From Kitasatospora cinereorecta (GTDB lineage Bacteria > Actinomycetota > Actinomycetes > Streptomycetales > Streptomycetaceae), in contig NZ_JAMZDX010000001.1 in NCBI RefSeq assembly GCF_024172095.1, positions 524,001-588,000 of the forward strand: 64,000 nt of DNA, in the 5' to 3' direction. How positions within the stretch are numbered: position 1 is the first letter of the stretch; each line of letters starts with the position of its first letter. Under the pieces are notes generated by a model. The model saw only the letters and a list, made by a program, of their open reading frames with translations. It ran no database searches and was not told where the DNA came from. Shown here one piece after another: positions 41,915 through 50,529 of this stretch. The translations under genes were made by a program, and so were the position numbers.

Positions 41915-42727
41915 ATGACAGCCACCGGAGATGACAAGGTCTACGGGCACGGCCCCGAGGAAGCCGCCGCGCCCGAACGCAAGAAGCCCTGGCCCGAGAA
42001 GCAGAAGGGTCCGGTGCTGCTCCGCCGCGACCAGGTCGGCACCAGCACCACCGACCAGCGCCTGCTGGACACCACCGGCCCCACCGACTGGCTGCACACC
42101 GACCCGTGGCGGGTCTGGCGGATCACCTCGGAGTTCGTCGAGGGCTTCGGCGCCCTGGCCGAACTCCCCGCCGCCGTCAGCGTCTTCGGCTCGGCCCGGA
42201 CCCCGGTCGACTCGCCCGAGTACGCGGCCGGGGTGGCCATCGGACGGGCGCTCGTCGAGGCCGGGTACGCGGTGATCACCGGCGGCGGCCCGGGCGCGAT
42301 GGAGGCGGCCAACCGCGGCGCCTCGGACGCCGGCGGCCTCTCGGTCGGACTCGGCATCGAGCTGCCCTTCGAGCAGGGCCTCAACGAGTTCGTCGACCTC
42401 GGGCTGAACTTCCGCTACTTCTTCGTCCGCAAGACGATGTTCGTGAAGTACGCCCAGGGCTTCGTGGTGCTGCCCGGCGGGCTGGGCACGCTGGACGAGC
42501 TGTTCGAGGCGCTGACCCTCGTCCAGACCAAGAAGGTCACCCGCTTCCCGGTGATCCTCTTCGGCAGCTCCTACTGGGGCGGCCTGGTGGAGTGGCTGAA
42601 GAACACGCTGGTCGCCGAGGGCAAGGCGTCCCCGCACGACCTCGAGCTGTTCCACATCACCGACGAGGTGGACGAGGTGCTCAAGATCCTTGAGGAGAGC
42701 CGCCGCCCGCGCGGCACCGAGCTCTGA
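41915..42727 (+). CDS. LOG-family (TIGR00730) Rossmann-fold protein
   Basis: 270 residues. The two nucleotide-binding motifs of the family are clear: GGGPGAMEAANRGA and PGGLGTLDELFEALT. Members cleave cytokinin riboside monophosphates or other nucleotide 5'-monophosphates. An N-terminal extension of about 60 basic and acidic residues (KKPWPEKQKGPVLLRRDQV) is usual in actinobacteria. The 3' end merges into a heptamer repeat. Confidence 0.9.
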   Translation: MTATGDDKVYGHGPEEAAAPERKKPWPEKQKGPVLLRRDQVGTSTTDQRLLDTTGPTDWLHTDPWRVWRITSEFVEGFGALAELPAAVSVFGSARTPVDSPEYAAGVAIGRALVEAGYAVITGGGPGAMEAANRGASDAGGLSVGLGIELPFEQGLNEFVDLGLNFRYFFVRKTMFVKYAQGFVVLPGGLGTLDELFEALTLVQTKKVTRFPVILFGSSYWGGLVEWLKNTLVAEGKASPHDLELFHITDEVDEVLKILEESRRPRGTEL

Positions 42728-42754
42728 GCTCTGGGCTCCGAGCTCTGAACTCTG
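42720..42754. repeat. Five tandem heptamers at the end of the LOG gene
   Basis: AGCTCTG, AGCTCTG, GGCTCCG, AGCTCTG, AACTCTG. The first includes the last codons and stop of the LOG gene. The repeat lies between two convergent genes, where a terminator is expected but no strong hairpin is seen. Confidence 0.7.
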
Positions 42755-42765
42755 AGCGCGAGACC

Positions 42766-43629
42766 CTAGGCGAGTCCCCGGCGGGCCACCGCCGGGGGCC
42801 GGGTGCCGCGGATCGAGGCGACCATGTCCAGCACCTGCCGGGTCTCGGCGACCTGGTGGGCCCGGTAGACCTGCGCGCCGAGCCAGGCGGAGACCGCCGT
42901 GGTCGCCAGCGTGCCCAGCAGCCGCTCCTGCACCGGCCGGTCCAGGGTCTCGCCGACGAAGTCCTTGTTGGAGAGCGAGACCAGCACCGGGAATCCGGTC
43001 GCGGTCATCTCCGGCAGGCGCCGGGTCGCCTCCAGCGAGTGCCGGGTGTTCTTCCCGAAGTCGTGCCCGGGGTCGATGATCAGCGCGTCCCGCCGCACGC
43101 CCAGCCCGGCGGCCCGCTCGGCCAGCCCGACGGTCACCCGCAGGATGTCGGCCATCACGTCCTCGTACCCGACCCGGTGCGGCCGGGTGCGCGGCTCGGC
43201 GCCGCCCGCGTGCGTGCAGACCAGTCCGACGTCGTACCGCGCGGCGACCTCCGCCAGCTTCGGGTCGACCCCGCCCCAGGCGTCGTTCAGCAGGTCCGCG
43301 CCCACCTCGCAGACCGCCTCGCCGACCTCGTGGCGCCAGGTGTCCACGCTGATCACGGCGTCGGGGTGGCGCTTTCGCAACTCCGCCACGAACGGGACGG
43401 TGCGGCGCAGCTCCTCCTCGACGGTGACCTCCTCGCCGGGCCCGGCCTTCACCCCGCCGATGTCCAGGATCGCCGCGCCCTCGGCCATCGCCCGGTCCGC
43501 CGCGGCGAAGGCCGCCTCGTCGGCAAAGGTCGCCCCCCGGTCGAAGAAGGAGTCCGGAGTCCGGTTGACGATCGCCATGATCACCAGCTCGTCGTCCCCG
43601 AACTCACGCGGGCCAAGGCGTAGTGCCAC
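42766..43629 (-). CDS. Dihydropteroate synthase homologue, FolP2 type
   Basis: 287 residues of a DHPS TIM barrel. The GTG start is supported by GGAGGAG six bases upstream. Family motifs are altered: MAIVNRTPDSFFDRG instead of xVNVTPDSFSDGG, DIGGVKAGPGEEV where active enzymes have the GGxSTRPG loop, and LSNKDFVGE where SRKxF is normal. Lys is kept but the arginine is lost. Mycobacterial FolP2, in the same neighbourhood, lacks DHPS activity as I recall. This is therefore probably a paralogue with another role. Confidence 0.85.
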   Translation of the reverse strand: MALRLGPREFGDDELVIMAIVNRTPDSFFDRGATFADEAAFAAADRAMAEGAAILDIGGVKAGPGEEVTVEEELRRTVPFVAELRKRHPDAVISVDTWRHEVGEAVCEVGADLLNDAWGGVDPKLAEVAARYDVGLVCTHAGGAEPRTRPHRVGYEDVMADILRVTVGLAERAAGLGVRRDALIIDPGHDFGKNTRHSLEATRRLPEMTATGFPVLVSLSNKDFVGETLDRPVQERLLGTLATTAVSAWLGAQVYRAHQVAETRQVLDMVASIRGTRPPAVARRGLA

Positions 43630-43737
43630 CGGTGTCTCCTCCACGGGTCGCCCGGGTGCAATGATGGGCCCCGGCCTGTAGGGACCATGATCCCACCCAC
43701 CGGCCGGGGCCGACCGGGGACTGACGGAGGACTGCTC

Positions 43738-44235
43738 GTGTTCTGGGTGATCGTGGCCGCGATGGCCGTGGTGGTCGGCGGTGCCGCGCTGGTGGCGCTC
43801 GGCGGGGGCGGCTCGCTGCCCGAGGCGGAGCACGACCGCCTCGCCGCCCGGCTGCCGCAGGACCGCCCGCTCAGCCGCTTCGACGTGGACGAGCTGCGCC
43901 TGCCGATGGCGCTGCGCGGCTACCGGATGGACGAGGTCGACGACGTGCTCGACCGGCTGGGCGCCGAGCTGGCCCTGCGCGACTCCCGGATCGCCGAGCT
44001 GGAGGCGGTCGCCACCGTCCGCGGCGCGGTCGAGGCCGGGGCGGGCGCCGCGACCGGCACCGCGGGCGAGCCGCTGCCCGGCCTGGAGTCCTTCGCCAAG
44101 GTGATCGAGCCCGCTGCCGAGCCCACCGCCGAGCGCGGCACCGGGCCCGCCGCGGAGCCCACGTCCGAGGACGAGTCCGCCACCGAGCCGCAGGACGCGA
44201 CCGGGGACCGCGCCGGCAACGGGGACGCGACGTGA
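43738..44235 (+). CDS. Membrane protein with DivIVA-type motif
   Basis: 165 residues. A membrane helix (FWVIVAAMAVVVGGAALVAL) begins at residue 2. It is followed by FDVDELRLPMALRGYRMDEVDDVLDRL, a DivIVA-domain repeat, and a coiled-coil segment, then a Glu/Pro/Ala-rich tail. The GTG start is fixed by GGAGG eight bases upstream. Its stop overlaps the start of tag (GTGA). It is divergent from the FolP2-type gene and corresponds in position to Rv1209. Confidence 0.8.
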   Translation: MFWVIVAAMAVVVGGAALVALGGGGSLPEAEHDRLAARLPQDRPLSRFDVDELRLPMALRGYRMDEVDDVLDRLGAELALRDSRIAELEAVATVRGAVEAGAGAATGTAGEPLPGLESFAKVIEPAAEPTAERGTGPAAEPTSEDESATEPQDATGDRAGNGDAT

Positions 44236-44798
44236 GCGGCGCCGTCCTCGGTGCGGACGGGCTGCTCCGCTGCCCGTGGGGCGACTCGACGGACGACTAC
44301 CGGGTCTACCACGACACCGAGTGGGGCGTCCCGGTGCACGGCGACGACGCCCTGTTCGAGCGGATCGCCCTGGAGGCGTTCCAGTCCGGGCTGTCCTGGA
44401 TCACCATCCTGCGCCGCCGGGAGGGCTTCCGGGCGGCGTTCGCCGGGTTCGAGATCGCCGAGGTGGCGCAGTTCGGTCCGGCCGACGTGGAGCGGCTGCT
44501 CCAGGACGAGTTGATCATCCGCAACCGGGCCAAGATCGAGGCCACCGTCGCCAACGCTCGCGCCGCGCTGGAGCTGGACGGCGGCCTCGACCCGCTGATC
44601 TGGCGGTTCGCCGCCGAGCCCGGCCGTCCGGCCCCGAGCACCCTCGCCGACGTCCCGGCGGTCACGCCCGAGTCCACGGCGCTCGCCAAGGAGCTGAAGA
44701 AGCAGGGCTTCCGCTTCGTCGGGCCGACCACCGCGTACGCGCTGATGCAGGCCTGCGGGCTGGTCAACGACCACCTGGTCGACTGCCACGCCCGCTGA
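44232..44798 (+). CDS. tag: DNA-3-methyladenine glycosylase I
   Basis: 188 residues. It removes 3-methyladenine from DNA. The family pattern is complete: LLRCPWGDSTDDYRVYHDTEW near the N-terminus and VNDHLVDCHAR at the end. The Cys near the start together with the C-terminal His and Cys form the zinc site. Segment GFRFVGPTTAYALMQACGLV is the helix-hairpin region. It is translationally coupled to the preceding gene. Confidence 0.94.
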   Translation: MSGAVLGADGLLRCPWGDSTDDYRVYHDTEWGVPVHGDDALFERIALEAFQSGLSWITILRRREGFRAAFAGFEIAEVAQFGPADVERLLQDELIIRNRAKIEATVANARAALELDGGLDPLIWRFAAEPGRPAPSTLADVPAVTPESTALAKELKKQGFRFVGPTTAYALMQACGLVNDHLVDCHAR

Positions 44799-44825
44799 CC
44801 CGCACCGGCGTCACCTCATGGGACG

Positions 44826-45626
44826 TCACCGGCCGAGGTAGACCGGCTTCTCCTTCGCCACGAAGGACCGGACGGCGATCCGGTGGTCCTCGCTCTGGCC
44901 GGCCAGGGTCTGCAGCTCGTCCTCCTTGTCCAGCAGCTCGCTCAGCGAGTGCGAGGCGCCGTACGCCAGCGACTCCTTGATCGCCCCGTACGCCACCGTC
45001 GGGCCCTCGGCCAGCTGCTGGGCGAACTCCCGGGCCACCGCGGCGAGCTCCGCCGCCGGCACCACCCGGGTGGCGAGTCCGAGCGACAGCGCCTCCTCGG
45101 CCCTGACGGTGCGGGGCAGCATCAGCAGCTCGGTGGCGCGGGCGTGGCCGACCAGGCGCGGCAGCGTCCAGGAGGCCCCGGAGTCGGCGGTCAGCGCGAC
45201 CCCGGCGAAGGAGGTGTTGAAGCCGGCGGTGTCGGCGACGATCCGGAAGTCGCAGGCGAAGGCGAGCGAGGCGCCGGCGCCGGCGGCCACGCCGTTCACC
45301 GCCGCGACGGTGGGCTTGCGCATCCCGGCCAGCGCCCGGACCAGCGGGTTGTAGTGCTCGGCGACCGTCCGCAGGGCGCCCTCGCCGGTCTCCTCCTGAC
45401 GCTTGAGCAGGCCGAGGTGCTCCTTGAGGTCCTGGCCGACGCAGAACGCCTTCTCGCCGGCACCGGTCAGCAGCACCGCCCGGACCGCGGGATCCTCGGC
45501 GGCGGCGGTCACGGTGTCGCGCAGCGCGACCTTGGTGGGCACGTCCAGCGCGTTCATCGCGTCCGGTCGGTTGATGGTGATGACGGCCAGGCCGCCGTCG
45601 AGCCGGTAGCTGACGGAGTCGGACAT
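44826..45626 (-). CDS. Enoyl-CoA hydratase/isomerase family protein
   Basis: 266 residues of the crotonase fold. The oxyanion-hole segments are AFCVGQDLKEH and AVNGVAAGAGASLAFACD. The position of the second catalytic acid (TADSGASWTLPRLVG) carries Asp rather than the usual Glu pair of true hydratases, so an isomerase such as a PaaG type is possible. The ATG is preceded by GGGAG. A palindrome 29-45 bases upstream may be its operator. Confidence 0.88.
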   Translation of the reverse strand: MSDSVSYRLDGGLAVITINRPDAMNALDVPTKVALRDTVTAAAEDPAVRAVLLTGAGEKAFCVGQDLKEHLGLLKRQEETGEGALRTVAEHYNPLVRALAGMRKPTVAAVNGVAAGAGASLAFACDFRIVADTAGFNTSFAGVALTADSGASWTLPRLVGHARATELLMLPRTVRAEEALSLGLATRVVPAAELAAVAREFAQQLAEGPTVAYGAIKESLAYGASHSLSELLDKEDELQTLAGQSEDHRIAVRSFVAKEKPVYLGR

Positions 45627-45654
45627 GGGCGAGCTCCCGAGGGTGGTGGGTCTA

Positions 45655-45671
45655 CTGACGTCGTCCGTCAG
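45655..45671. promoter_or_regulatory. Operator-like palindrome upstream of the enoyl-CoA hydratase gene
   Basis: CTGACG-TCGTC-CGTCAG: 6-bp perfect arms with a 5-base spacer. Size and position are like TetR-family operators for fatty-acid or phenylacetate degradation genes. Confidence 0.4.
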
Positions 45672-45922
45672 CATGCCGGAGCACGGGCCCGGCTGGGGAG
45701 TGTGAGGTACCGCACCTTCGAAACGCGTGTCGGCGGCCGCCCGGATGCGGCTTCTGGCAGGTAATCGGCCGGTTCCGCCGGTTCCGGGCGGGCTTGCGGA
45801 GAGAGTGATGTTGGTCATCGGGGTGTCGCATGCGGGATAATGGCTTCCGATCAATGCGTTCGATACCGGCGGTGGACGGACTGCCGGTACGTAGCTGAGC
45901 GGTTGCAGGAAGGGGAACGAGC
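45672..45922. other. Intergenic region upstream of the DUF3117 gene
   Basis: It holds a possible promoter, TTGGTC (45811-45816), a 19-base spacer and GATAAT (45836-45841), about 80 bases before the ATG. I see no further gene or hairpin of note. Confidence 0.35.
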
Positions 45923-46090
45923 ATGGCGGCCATGAAGCCGCGGACGGGTGACGGCCCGCTCGAGGTCACCAAAGAGGGGCGGGGCATCATCATGCGAGTT
46001 CCGCTCGAGGGCGGCGGGCGCCTCGTGGTGGAGCTCACGCCCGACGAGGCCGACGCCCTGGGCGAGGCGCTGAAGAAGGCCTGCGGCTGA
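45923..46090 (+). CDS. DUF3117 small conserved protein
   Basis: 55 residues (MAAMKPRTGDGPLEVTKEGR, then GIIMRVPLEGGGRLVVELTP and an acidic-basic helical end). It is one of the most conserved small proteins of actinobacteria (Rv1211 in M. tuberculosis, as I recall). GGAAGGGG precedes the ATG. The function is not known. It is too short for most gene calls but has clear family identity and a terminator. Confidence 0.88.
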   Translation: MAAMKPRTGDGPLEVTKEGRGIIMRVPLEGGGRLVVELTPDEADALGEALKKACG

Positions 46091-46117
46091 CCGCAGCAGG
46101 TATCCCCATGTCCTGGG

Positions 46118-46150
46118 TGAGCCCGGGTCCGTTGAACGGGCCCGGGCTCA
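46118..46150. terminator. Terminator between the DUF3117 and O-methyltransferase genes
   Basis: A 15-bp stem with one G-U pair (TGAGCCCGGGTCCGT / ACGGGCCCGGGCTCA) and a three-base loop, between convergent genes. Confidence 0.8.
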
Positions 46151-46174
46151 TCGCTGTCCGCACGCCGTCCGGTT

Positions 46175-46927
46175 CTACCGCTTCACCGCGCACAGCAGCC
46201 CGTCGCTGACCGGCAGCAGCGCCGGCAGCAGGACGTCGCTCTCGCGCACCTCGCGGACCAGCTCCCGCAGGGCGTGGGTCTGCGGGTCGTCCAGCTCCGG
46301 CTCGGCCAGTCGGCCCTCCTGGAACACGCCCTCGAAGCAGACCATCCCGCCCGGCCGCAGCAGCCGCAACGATTCTGCAAGGTACTGCTGCGACTCCGCC
46401 GGGTCGCCGTCGCAGAACACCAGGTCGTACTGGCCGTCCGCGAGCCTCGGCAGCACCTCCAGCGCGCGGCCCGGGATGAAACGGGAGCGGTTGGTCGCGA
46501 AACCGGCCGCGTGGTACGCCTCGCGGGCGTACTGCTGGCGCACCGGCTCGGAGTCGACCGTGGTCAGCACCCCGTCCGGGCGCATCCCGCGCAGCAGGTA
46601 CACGCCGGAGACCCCGGTGCCGGTGCCGATCTCGGCCACCGCCTTGGCGTCCAGCGCCGCCGCCAGCAGCCGCAGGCAGGCCCCGCCGCTCGGCCCGATC
46701 GCCCGGATCCCGGTCCGCGCCGACTGCGCCCGGGCGTAGGTCAGCACGGCATCCTCGCCCACGTAGGTGTCGGCGAGGGCCGCGCGCGCGGGCCCGAACT
46801 CGGTGATGGCTGCCTCTCCGGAGCGCCGGATGCCGACCTGATGTCGACAATTGCAGCCACAGACTACTGGCCGACCGGGAACCGCGTTCGGCGGCTGGCC
46901 GTTGAAGTCCAACGGGTGGGCGTTCAA
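46175..46927 (-). CDS. O-methyltransferase family 3 (Rv1220c-like)
   Basis: SAM-dependent methyltransferase with motif [36 protein letters not shown] and [14 protein letters not shown]. It resembles catechol and caffeoyl-CoA O-methyltransferases; the substrate is unknown. The 5' end is uncertain. The TTG at 46927 gives 250 residues but has no ribosome site, and its first 39 residues do not look like the family. GGAGAGG near 46820 lies just before an ATC codon (46808-46810), where family similarity ([13 protein letters not shown]) begins, so a rare ATC start is possible. It is divergent from the ECF sigma factor gene, as in mycobacteria. Confidence 0.85.
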   Translation of the reverse strand: MNAHPLDFNGQPPNAVPGRPVVCGCNCRHQVGIRRSGEAAITEFGPARAALADTYVGEDAVLTYARAQSARTGIRAIGPSGGACLRLLAAALDAKAVAEIGTGTGVSGVYLLRGMRPDGVLTTVDSEPVRQQYAREAYHAAGFATNRSRFIPGRALEVLPRLADGQYDLVFCDGDPAESQQYLAESLRLLRPGGMVCFEGVFQEGRLAEPELDDPQTHALRELVREVRESDVLLPALLPVSDGLLCAVKR

Positions 46928-46961
46928 TCGCTTTTATCCGGATCCGACGGGCGAGGTGGAT

Positions 46962-47783
46962 ATGGTGGTGGCTCTGCTGGGCAGAAGAGCCGACCGAGGA
47001 GGTGTGGCCGAGGGCGACGTCCCTGTGCAGCGGCACTCCCGCGGCATTGCGTCGGCCCGTACGCCGAAGCCCGTGATGAACCAGTCCCTGCACACCCCCC
47101 TGGACGCGTCGAACGCAGCCGACGAGTCGACGACCGAAGGCACCGGCACGCTCGCGACCTTCGCCGAGGGCCCCGACGCGCAGAACTGGACGCCGCCCAG
47201 CTGGGAGGAGATCGTCGAGGCGCACAGCGCCCGCGTCTACCGCCTGGCCTACCGGCTGACGGGCAATCAGCACGACGCCGAGGACCTCACACAGGAGGTC
47301 TTCGTCCGGGTCTTCCGCTCGCTGTCCACGTACACCCCCGGCACCTTCGAGGGCTGGCTGCACCGCATCACCACCAACCTGTTCCTGGACATGGTGCGCC
47401 GCCGCCAGCGGATCCGCTTCGACGCCCTCGCCGAGGACGCCGCGGAGCGCCTGGCCAGCCGCGAGCCCAGCCCGGCCCAGCACTTCAGCGACACCCACTT
47501 CGACGCCGACGTCCAGCAGGCGCTCGACACCCTGGCCCCCGAGTTCCGGGCCGCCGTGGTGCTCTGCGACATCGAGGGGCTCTCCTACGAGGAGATCGCC
47601 GCGACCCTGGGCGTCAAGCTCGGCACGGTGCGCAGCCGCATCCACCGCGGCCGCTCGCACCTGCGCGCCGCCCTCAAGCACCGTGCGCCCAACGCCGCGG
47701 CCGGCCGGGCCCGCCGCGGCGGCTCCGCCGAGCCGGTGCCGGTCGGCGCCGAGCCCGCCGAGAGCGATCGGAGGGGCTCATGA
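46962..47783 (+). CDS. ECF RNA polymerase sigma factor (mycobacterial SigE-like locus)
   Basis: 273 residues from the ATG with GAGGT upstream; an ATG at 47076 would give 235 residues. Region 2 is [20 protein letters not shown] to [11 protein letters not shown], and region 4 is [20 protein letters not shown]. The stop overlaps the ATG of the anti-sigma gene. Its gene neighbours (O-methyltransferase, zinc anti-sigma, tatB, mrp) match those of M. tuberculosis sigE, an envelope-stress sigma factor. The streptomycete gene usually called sigE is a different one, so I give no symbol. Confidence 0.9.
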   Translation: MVVALLGRRADRGGVAEGDVPVQRHSRGIASARTPKPVMNQSLHTPLDASNAADESTTEGTGTLATFAEGPDAQNWTPPSWEEIVEAHSARVYRLAYRLTGNQHDAEDLTQEVFVRVFRSLSTYTPGTFEGWLHRITTNLFLDMVRRRQRIRFDALAEDAAERLASREPSPAQHFSDTHFDADVQQALDTLAPEFRAAVVLCDIEGLSYEEIAATLGVKLGTVRSRIHRGRSHLRAALKHRAPNAAAGRARRGGSAEPVPVGAEPAESDRRGS

Positions 47784-48643
47784 ACGACCGCGGTACGGGC
47801 CGTACGGACAGCGGCGGCCGCTCCCGCTGGGCGCAGCTCGCCCGCCGCGGCGAGCAGCCCGCCCAGCCCTCCGCGCCCGAGCTGCGGGCCGTCGCCGTAC
47901 GCCCGGCCGAGCCGGCCGTCGAGGAGCACCTCGGTGACCGCCTCTCCGCGTACCTCGACGGCGAGCTCGGCCACGACTCCCGCGAACGCGTCCAGGCCCA
48001 CCTGGCGACCTGCCCCGACTGCCTCGCCGAGGCCGAGTCGGCCCGGGCGGTCAAGCGCGCGCTGAACGGCACCGACACGCCGGCCCCGTCCTCCCTGCTG
48101 ATGGCCCGGCTGCTCGCGGTCGCCGCCCTCCCGGACGACGAGCCGCACGACGGCGCCGGCCCCGGCGGCCCGGTCGCCTCGGCCGGCACGTTCGGCAACA
48201 GCCGGCTCACCGGCGGCTCCTTCGGCCGCGGCGCGGGCTCCACCTTCGGCGGCGGCGCCCTCGGCGCGGACACCCCGATACCCGGCATCGACCCGCGGGC
48301 CCAGCAGCCCGGCCCCCGGCCGTTCGGCGCCCGCCGCAGCCCGGTCGCCATGCCCCGGCCGCTCGCCGCCCTCGCCGAGGTGCCGCTCCTGCGCCCCGCC
48401 CCGCGCGGCCGCCGCCTGGTCGTCGCCGCGGCCGGCGCCTTCTCGGTCGCCGCGGTCACCCTCGGCGGCGTCGGCGGCTTCGCCTCCGCCCCGAACGGCG
48501 GCGGCAACCAGCGCTCCACCACCGTCACCCCGGTCGGCGGCAACCCCGTGGTCCCGGTCAACGCCCAGCTCTCGGCCGACTACCTGGACTACCCCGCCCG
48601 CGGCCACGCCGCCCCGGGCGACCCGCACGGCCTGCTGCGCTGA
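47780..48643 (+). CDS. Zinc-binding anti-sigma factor (RseA-like)
   Basis: 287 residues. The zf-HC2/ZAS motif HLATCPDC gives His74-x3-Cys78-x2-Cys81 as zinc ligands. A long Gly/Ala/Pro linker leads to a membrane helix at about residues 211-236. It should bind and inhibit the sigma factor encoded just upstream. GGAGGGG precedes the ATG, and the genes overlap by four bases. I recall an htrA-type protease gene following in mycobacteria; here tatB follows directly. Confidence 0.88.
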   Translation: MNDRGTGRTDSGGRSRWAQLARRGEQPAQPSAPELRAVAVRPAEPAVEEHLGDRLSAYLDGELGHDSRERVQAHLATCPDCLAEAESARAVKRALNGTDTPAPSSLLMARLLAVAALPDDEPHDGAGPGGPVASAGTFGNSRLTGGSFGRGAGSTFGGGALGADTPIPGIDPRAQQPGPRPFGARRSPVAMPRPLAALAEVPLLRPAPRGRRLVVAAAGAFSVAAVTLGGVGGFASAPNGGGNQRSTTVTPVGGNPVVPVNAQLSADYLDYPARGHAAPGDPHGLLR

Positions 48644-48763
48644 GGCCGGCCCGTTGCCCGGCCGCCGGAGTGGTCTTCACCACCGTGTCATCTTCGGCAG
48701 GGGTACATCCGGGCCGGTCGCCATTACCCTGTAGAGACGGTTGTCAGGTGCTGGGGAGCGTAC

Positions 48764-49183
48764 GTGTTTTCAGACATAGGCGGACTCGAGGTCGTGACGC
48801 TGGCCATCATGGCCATCGTCATCTTCGGGCCGGACAAGCTCCCGAAGCTCATCCAGGACGCCATGGGCTTCATCCGGAAGATCCGGTCGTTCGCGGACAG
48901 CGCCAAGGAGGACATCCGCAGCGAGCTGGGCCCGGACTTCAAGGACTTCGACTTCGAGGACCTCAACCCGAAGACCTTCGTCCGCAAGCAGCTGATCGGC
49001 AACGGCGACGACCCGCTGGGCTTCAAGGAGCTCAAGGACGGCCTGGACCTCAAGTCCGCCCTGAACGGTGAACCGGCCCCCGCCGCCGCCCCCGCCGCCA
49101 ACCTCGCCAAGACCGCGGCCGGCTCGCCCGGCGCCCCGCTGAGCCCCGGCGAGCGCCCGCCGTTCGACCCCGACGCCACCTGA
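48764..49183 (+). CDS. tatB: Sec-independent protein translocase subunit TatB
   Basis: 139 residues. The N-terminal helix (residues 4-21, DIGGLEVVTLAIMAIVIFGP) with the FGPDKLPKL hinge and a following amphipathic helix is diagnostic for TatB. TatB recognises twin-arginine signal peptides together with TatC. The Pro/Ala-rich tail is typical of actinobacteria. GTG start with GGGGAG upstream. Confidence 0.92.
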   Translation: MFSDIGGLEVVTLAIMAIVIFGPDKLPKLIQDAMGFIRKIRSFADSAKEDIRSELGPDFKDFDFEDLNPKTFVRKQLIGNGDDPLGFKELKDGLDLKSALNGEPAPAAAPAANLAKTAAGSPGAPLSPGERPPFDPDAT

Positions 49184-49201
49184 GGGCCCACCGCCCCGGT
49201 C

Positions 49202-49245
49202 CCGACGCCCCGCCGCCTCGACGCCCTCGATGCGCGGGGCGTCGG
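49202..49245 (+). terminator. Terminator after tatB
   Basis: 12-bp perfect stem CCGACGCCCCGC / GCGGGGCGTCGG with a 20-base loop, starting 18 bases after the stop codon. Confidence 0.6.
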
Positions 49246-49397
49246 CGCGTCCGCCGCTATTGTGCTCAGTACCTTCGGTGTGCCCTCCGTCACCTTCGGC
49301 CGTGTCCGGAGGCCGATGGCGCGGCGGAGGGGCCCGCGGTGCGCCACCATGGAGCGCGCTCAGGCAGCAAGAACGGCCGTGTTGAGGAGGCTCGGGG

Positions 49398-50063
49398 ATG
49401 GACACGACGAGTACGGGGAGTACCGCCACCACACGCGTGGTGGGGGCCCAGGCGAAGCCGGTCGACCCGCTGGCGCCCTACCTCACCGCCGACTTCCCCT
49501 GGTACGGCCTCGACGAGGGCTGGACCGGCCGCCGCTGGCTCGGCCAGGTCGGCGCCGGCCACCACCGCATCGGCCAGCCCGCCACCGCCGACTACGGCAG
49601 CCTCGGCCACGGCGACGAGCCCGCCAAGCAGTCCGACGCCCGCGACGCCCGCCGCTTCGCCGTCGTGGTCACCGTCGCCCGCCGCCCCGGCCGCCGCAGC
49701 GCCGACAACACCGGCACCCTCGAGGCCACCTCCGCCTCCTCCGCCGCCTGGCTCGCCGGCTCCGGCCTGCTCGCCGCCACCTGGCCGGGCAATCTGGACC
49801 GCACCCTGCGCCAGGACTGGCTCGACCAGCAGTCGGCCCTCGCCTGGGATCTCGCCGACGACCTCGACGGCCCCGGCTGGTCCTCGCTCACCCTCCCCGT
49901 CAACGGCCTCCCGCAGCCCTTCCGCTACCGCGAGTCCGAGTACGGCTGGGTCCTCGCCGGCGAAGCCCCCGGCGTCCTCCTCGGCGCCTACGGCCGCGGC
50001 GTCTCCGCCTACGGCACCGGCTTCACCACCGTCCCCGACCTCACCACCTACAACGGCCGCTGA
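49398..50063 (+). CDS. Conserved hypothetical protein, 221 residues
   Basis: No signal peptide or membrane helix. It has aromatic- and glycine-rich segments (DFPWYGLDEGWTGRRWLGQV, FRYRESEYGWVLAGEAPGVLL). GAGGAGG lies seven bases before the ATG, so translation looks strong. I do not recognise a family. It is convergent with the next gene, with a nine-base gap and no room for a terminator. Confidence 0.65.
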   Translation: MDTTSTGSTATTRVVGAQAKPVDPLAPYLTADFPWYGLDEGWTGRRWLGQVGAGHHRIGQPATADYGSLGHGDEPAKQSDARDARRFAVVVTVARRPGRRSADNTGTLEATSASSAAWLAGSGLLAATWPGNLDRTLRQDWLDQQSALAWDLADDLDGPGWSSLTLPVNGLPQPFRYRESEYGWVLAGEAPGVLLGAYGRGVSAYGTGFTTVPDLTTYNGR

Positions 50064-50072
50064 CCACCCGAC

Positions 50073-50438
50073 TCAGCGGTCGTAGCAGGTGTAGCGGCCG
50101 CTCTCGTCCGCCGAGACGTACCCGTGGCCCCAGCAGTGCATCAGGGGGGCCACCGAGTGCAGCCGCAGGGCGCTGCCGGTCAGCAGCAGCCCGCACACCA
50201 CGCCGACCGCCACCAGCCGCCCCCGCGACGCCCGCCACACCGCCGCGATCGCGCCGACGCAGGCCAGCACGCTGAGCGCCACCAGCACGACCGCCAACCC
50301 GCTCCGGTTCGCCCGCAGCCCAGGGAAGAGCTCCGGACTCTCCGCCTCGATCCCGGCCCCCACCGAGCACGCCAACAGCACCGCCGCCACCGGCACCAGC
50401 AGCCCGGCCAGGCACCCCCGCCCGCTCTTCTCGGTCAC
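50073..50438 (-). CDS. Small membrane protein, unknown function
   Basis: 121 residues from the GTG after AGGGG. There are three hydrophobic segments (residues about 9-28, 45-65 and 72-90). The C-terminal part outside the membrane has two Cys (HCWGHG, YTCYDR) that may form a disulfide. A much longer upstream frame would have a low-complexity Ser/Pro/Ala translation antisense to mrp and is rejected. Confidence 0.6.
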   Translation of the reverse strand: MTEKSGRGCLAGLLVPVAAVLLACSVGAGIEAESPELFPGLRANRSGLAVVLVALSVLACVGAIAAVWRASRGRLVAVGVVCGLLLTGSALRLHSVAPLMHCWGHGYVSADESGRYTCYDR

Positions 50439-50486
50439 GGCCCCTGAGACGGTCCGGCCCCCCACCCGGTTCCGTCCCGGGTATGC

Positions 50487-50516
50487 CGAAGGCCCCGCAC
50501 CGAGTCGGGGCCTTCG
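50487..50516 (-). terminator. Terminator after mrp
   Basis: CGAAGGCCCCG and CGGGGCCTTCG form an 11-bp perfect stem with an eight-base loop, 14 bases past the mrp stop. Confidence 0.75.
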
Positions 50517-50529
50517 TACGGGTGGTGCG

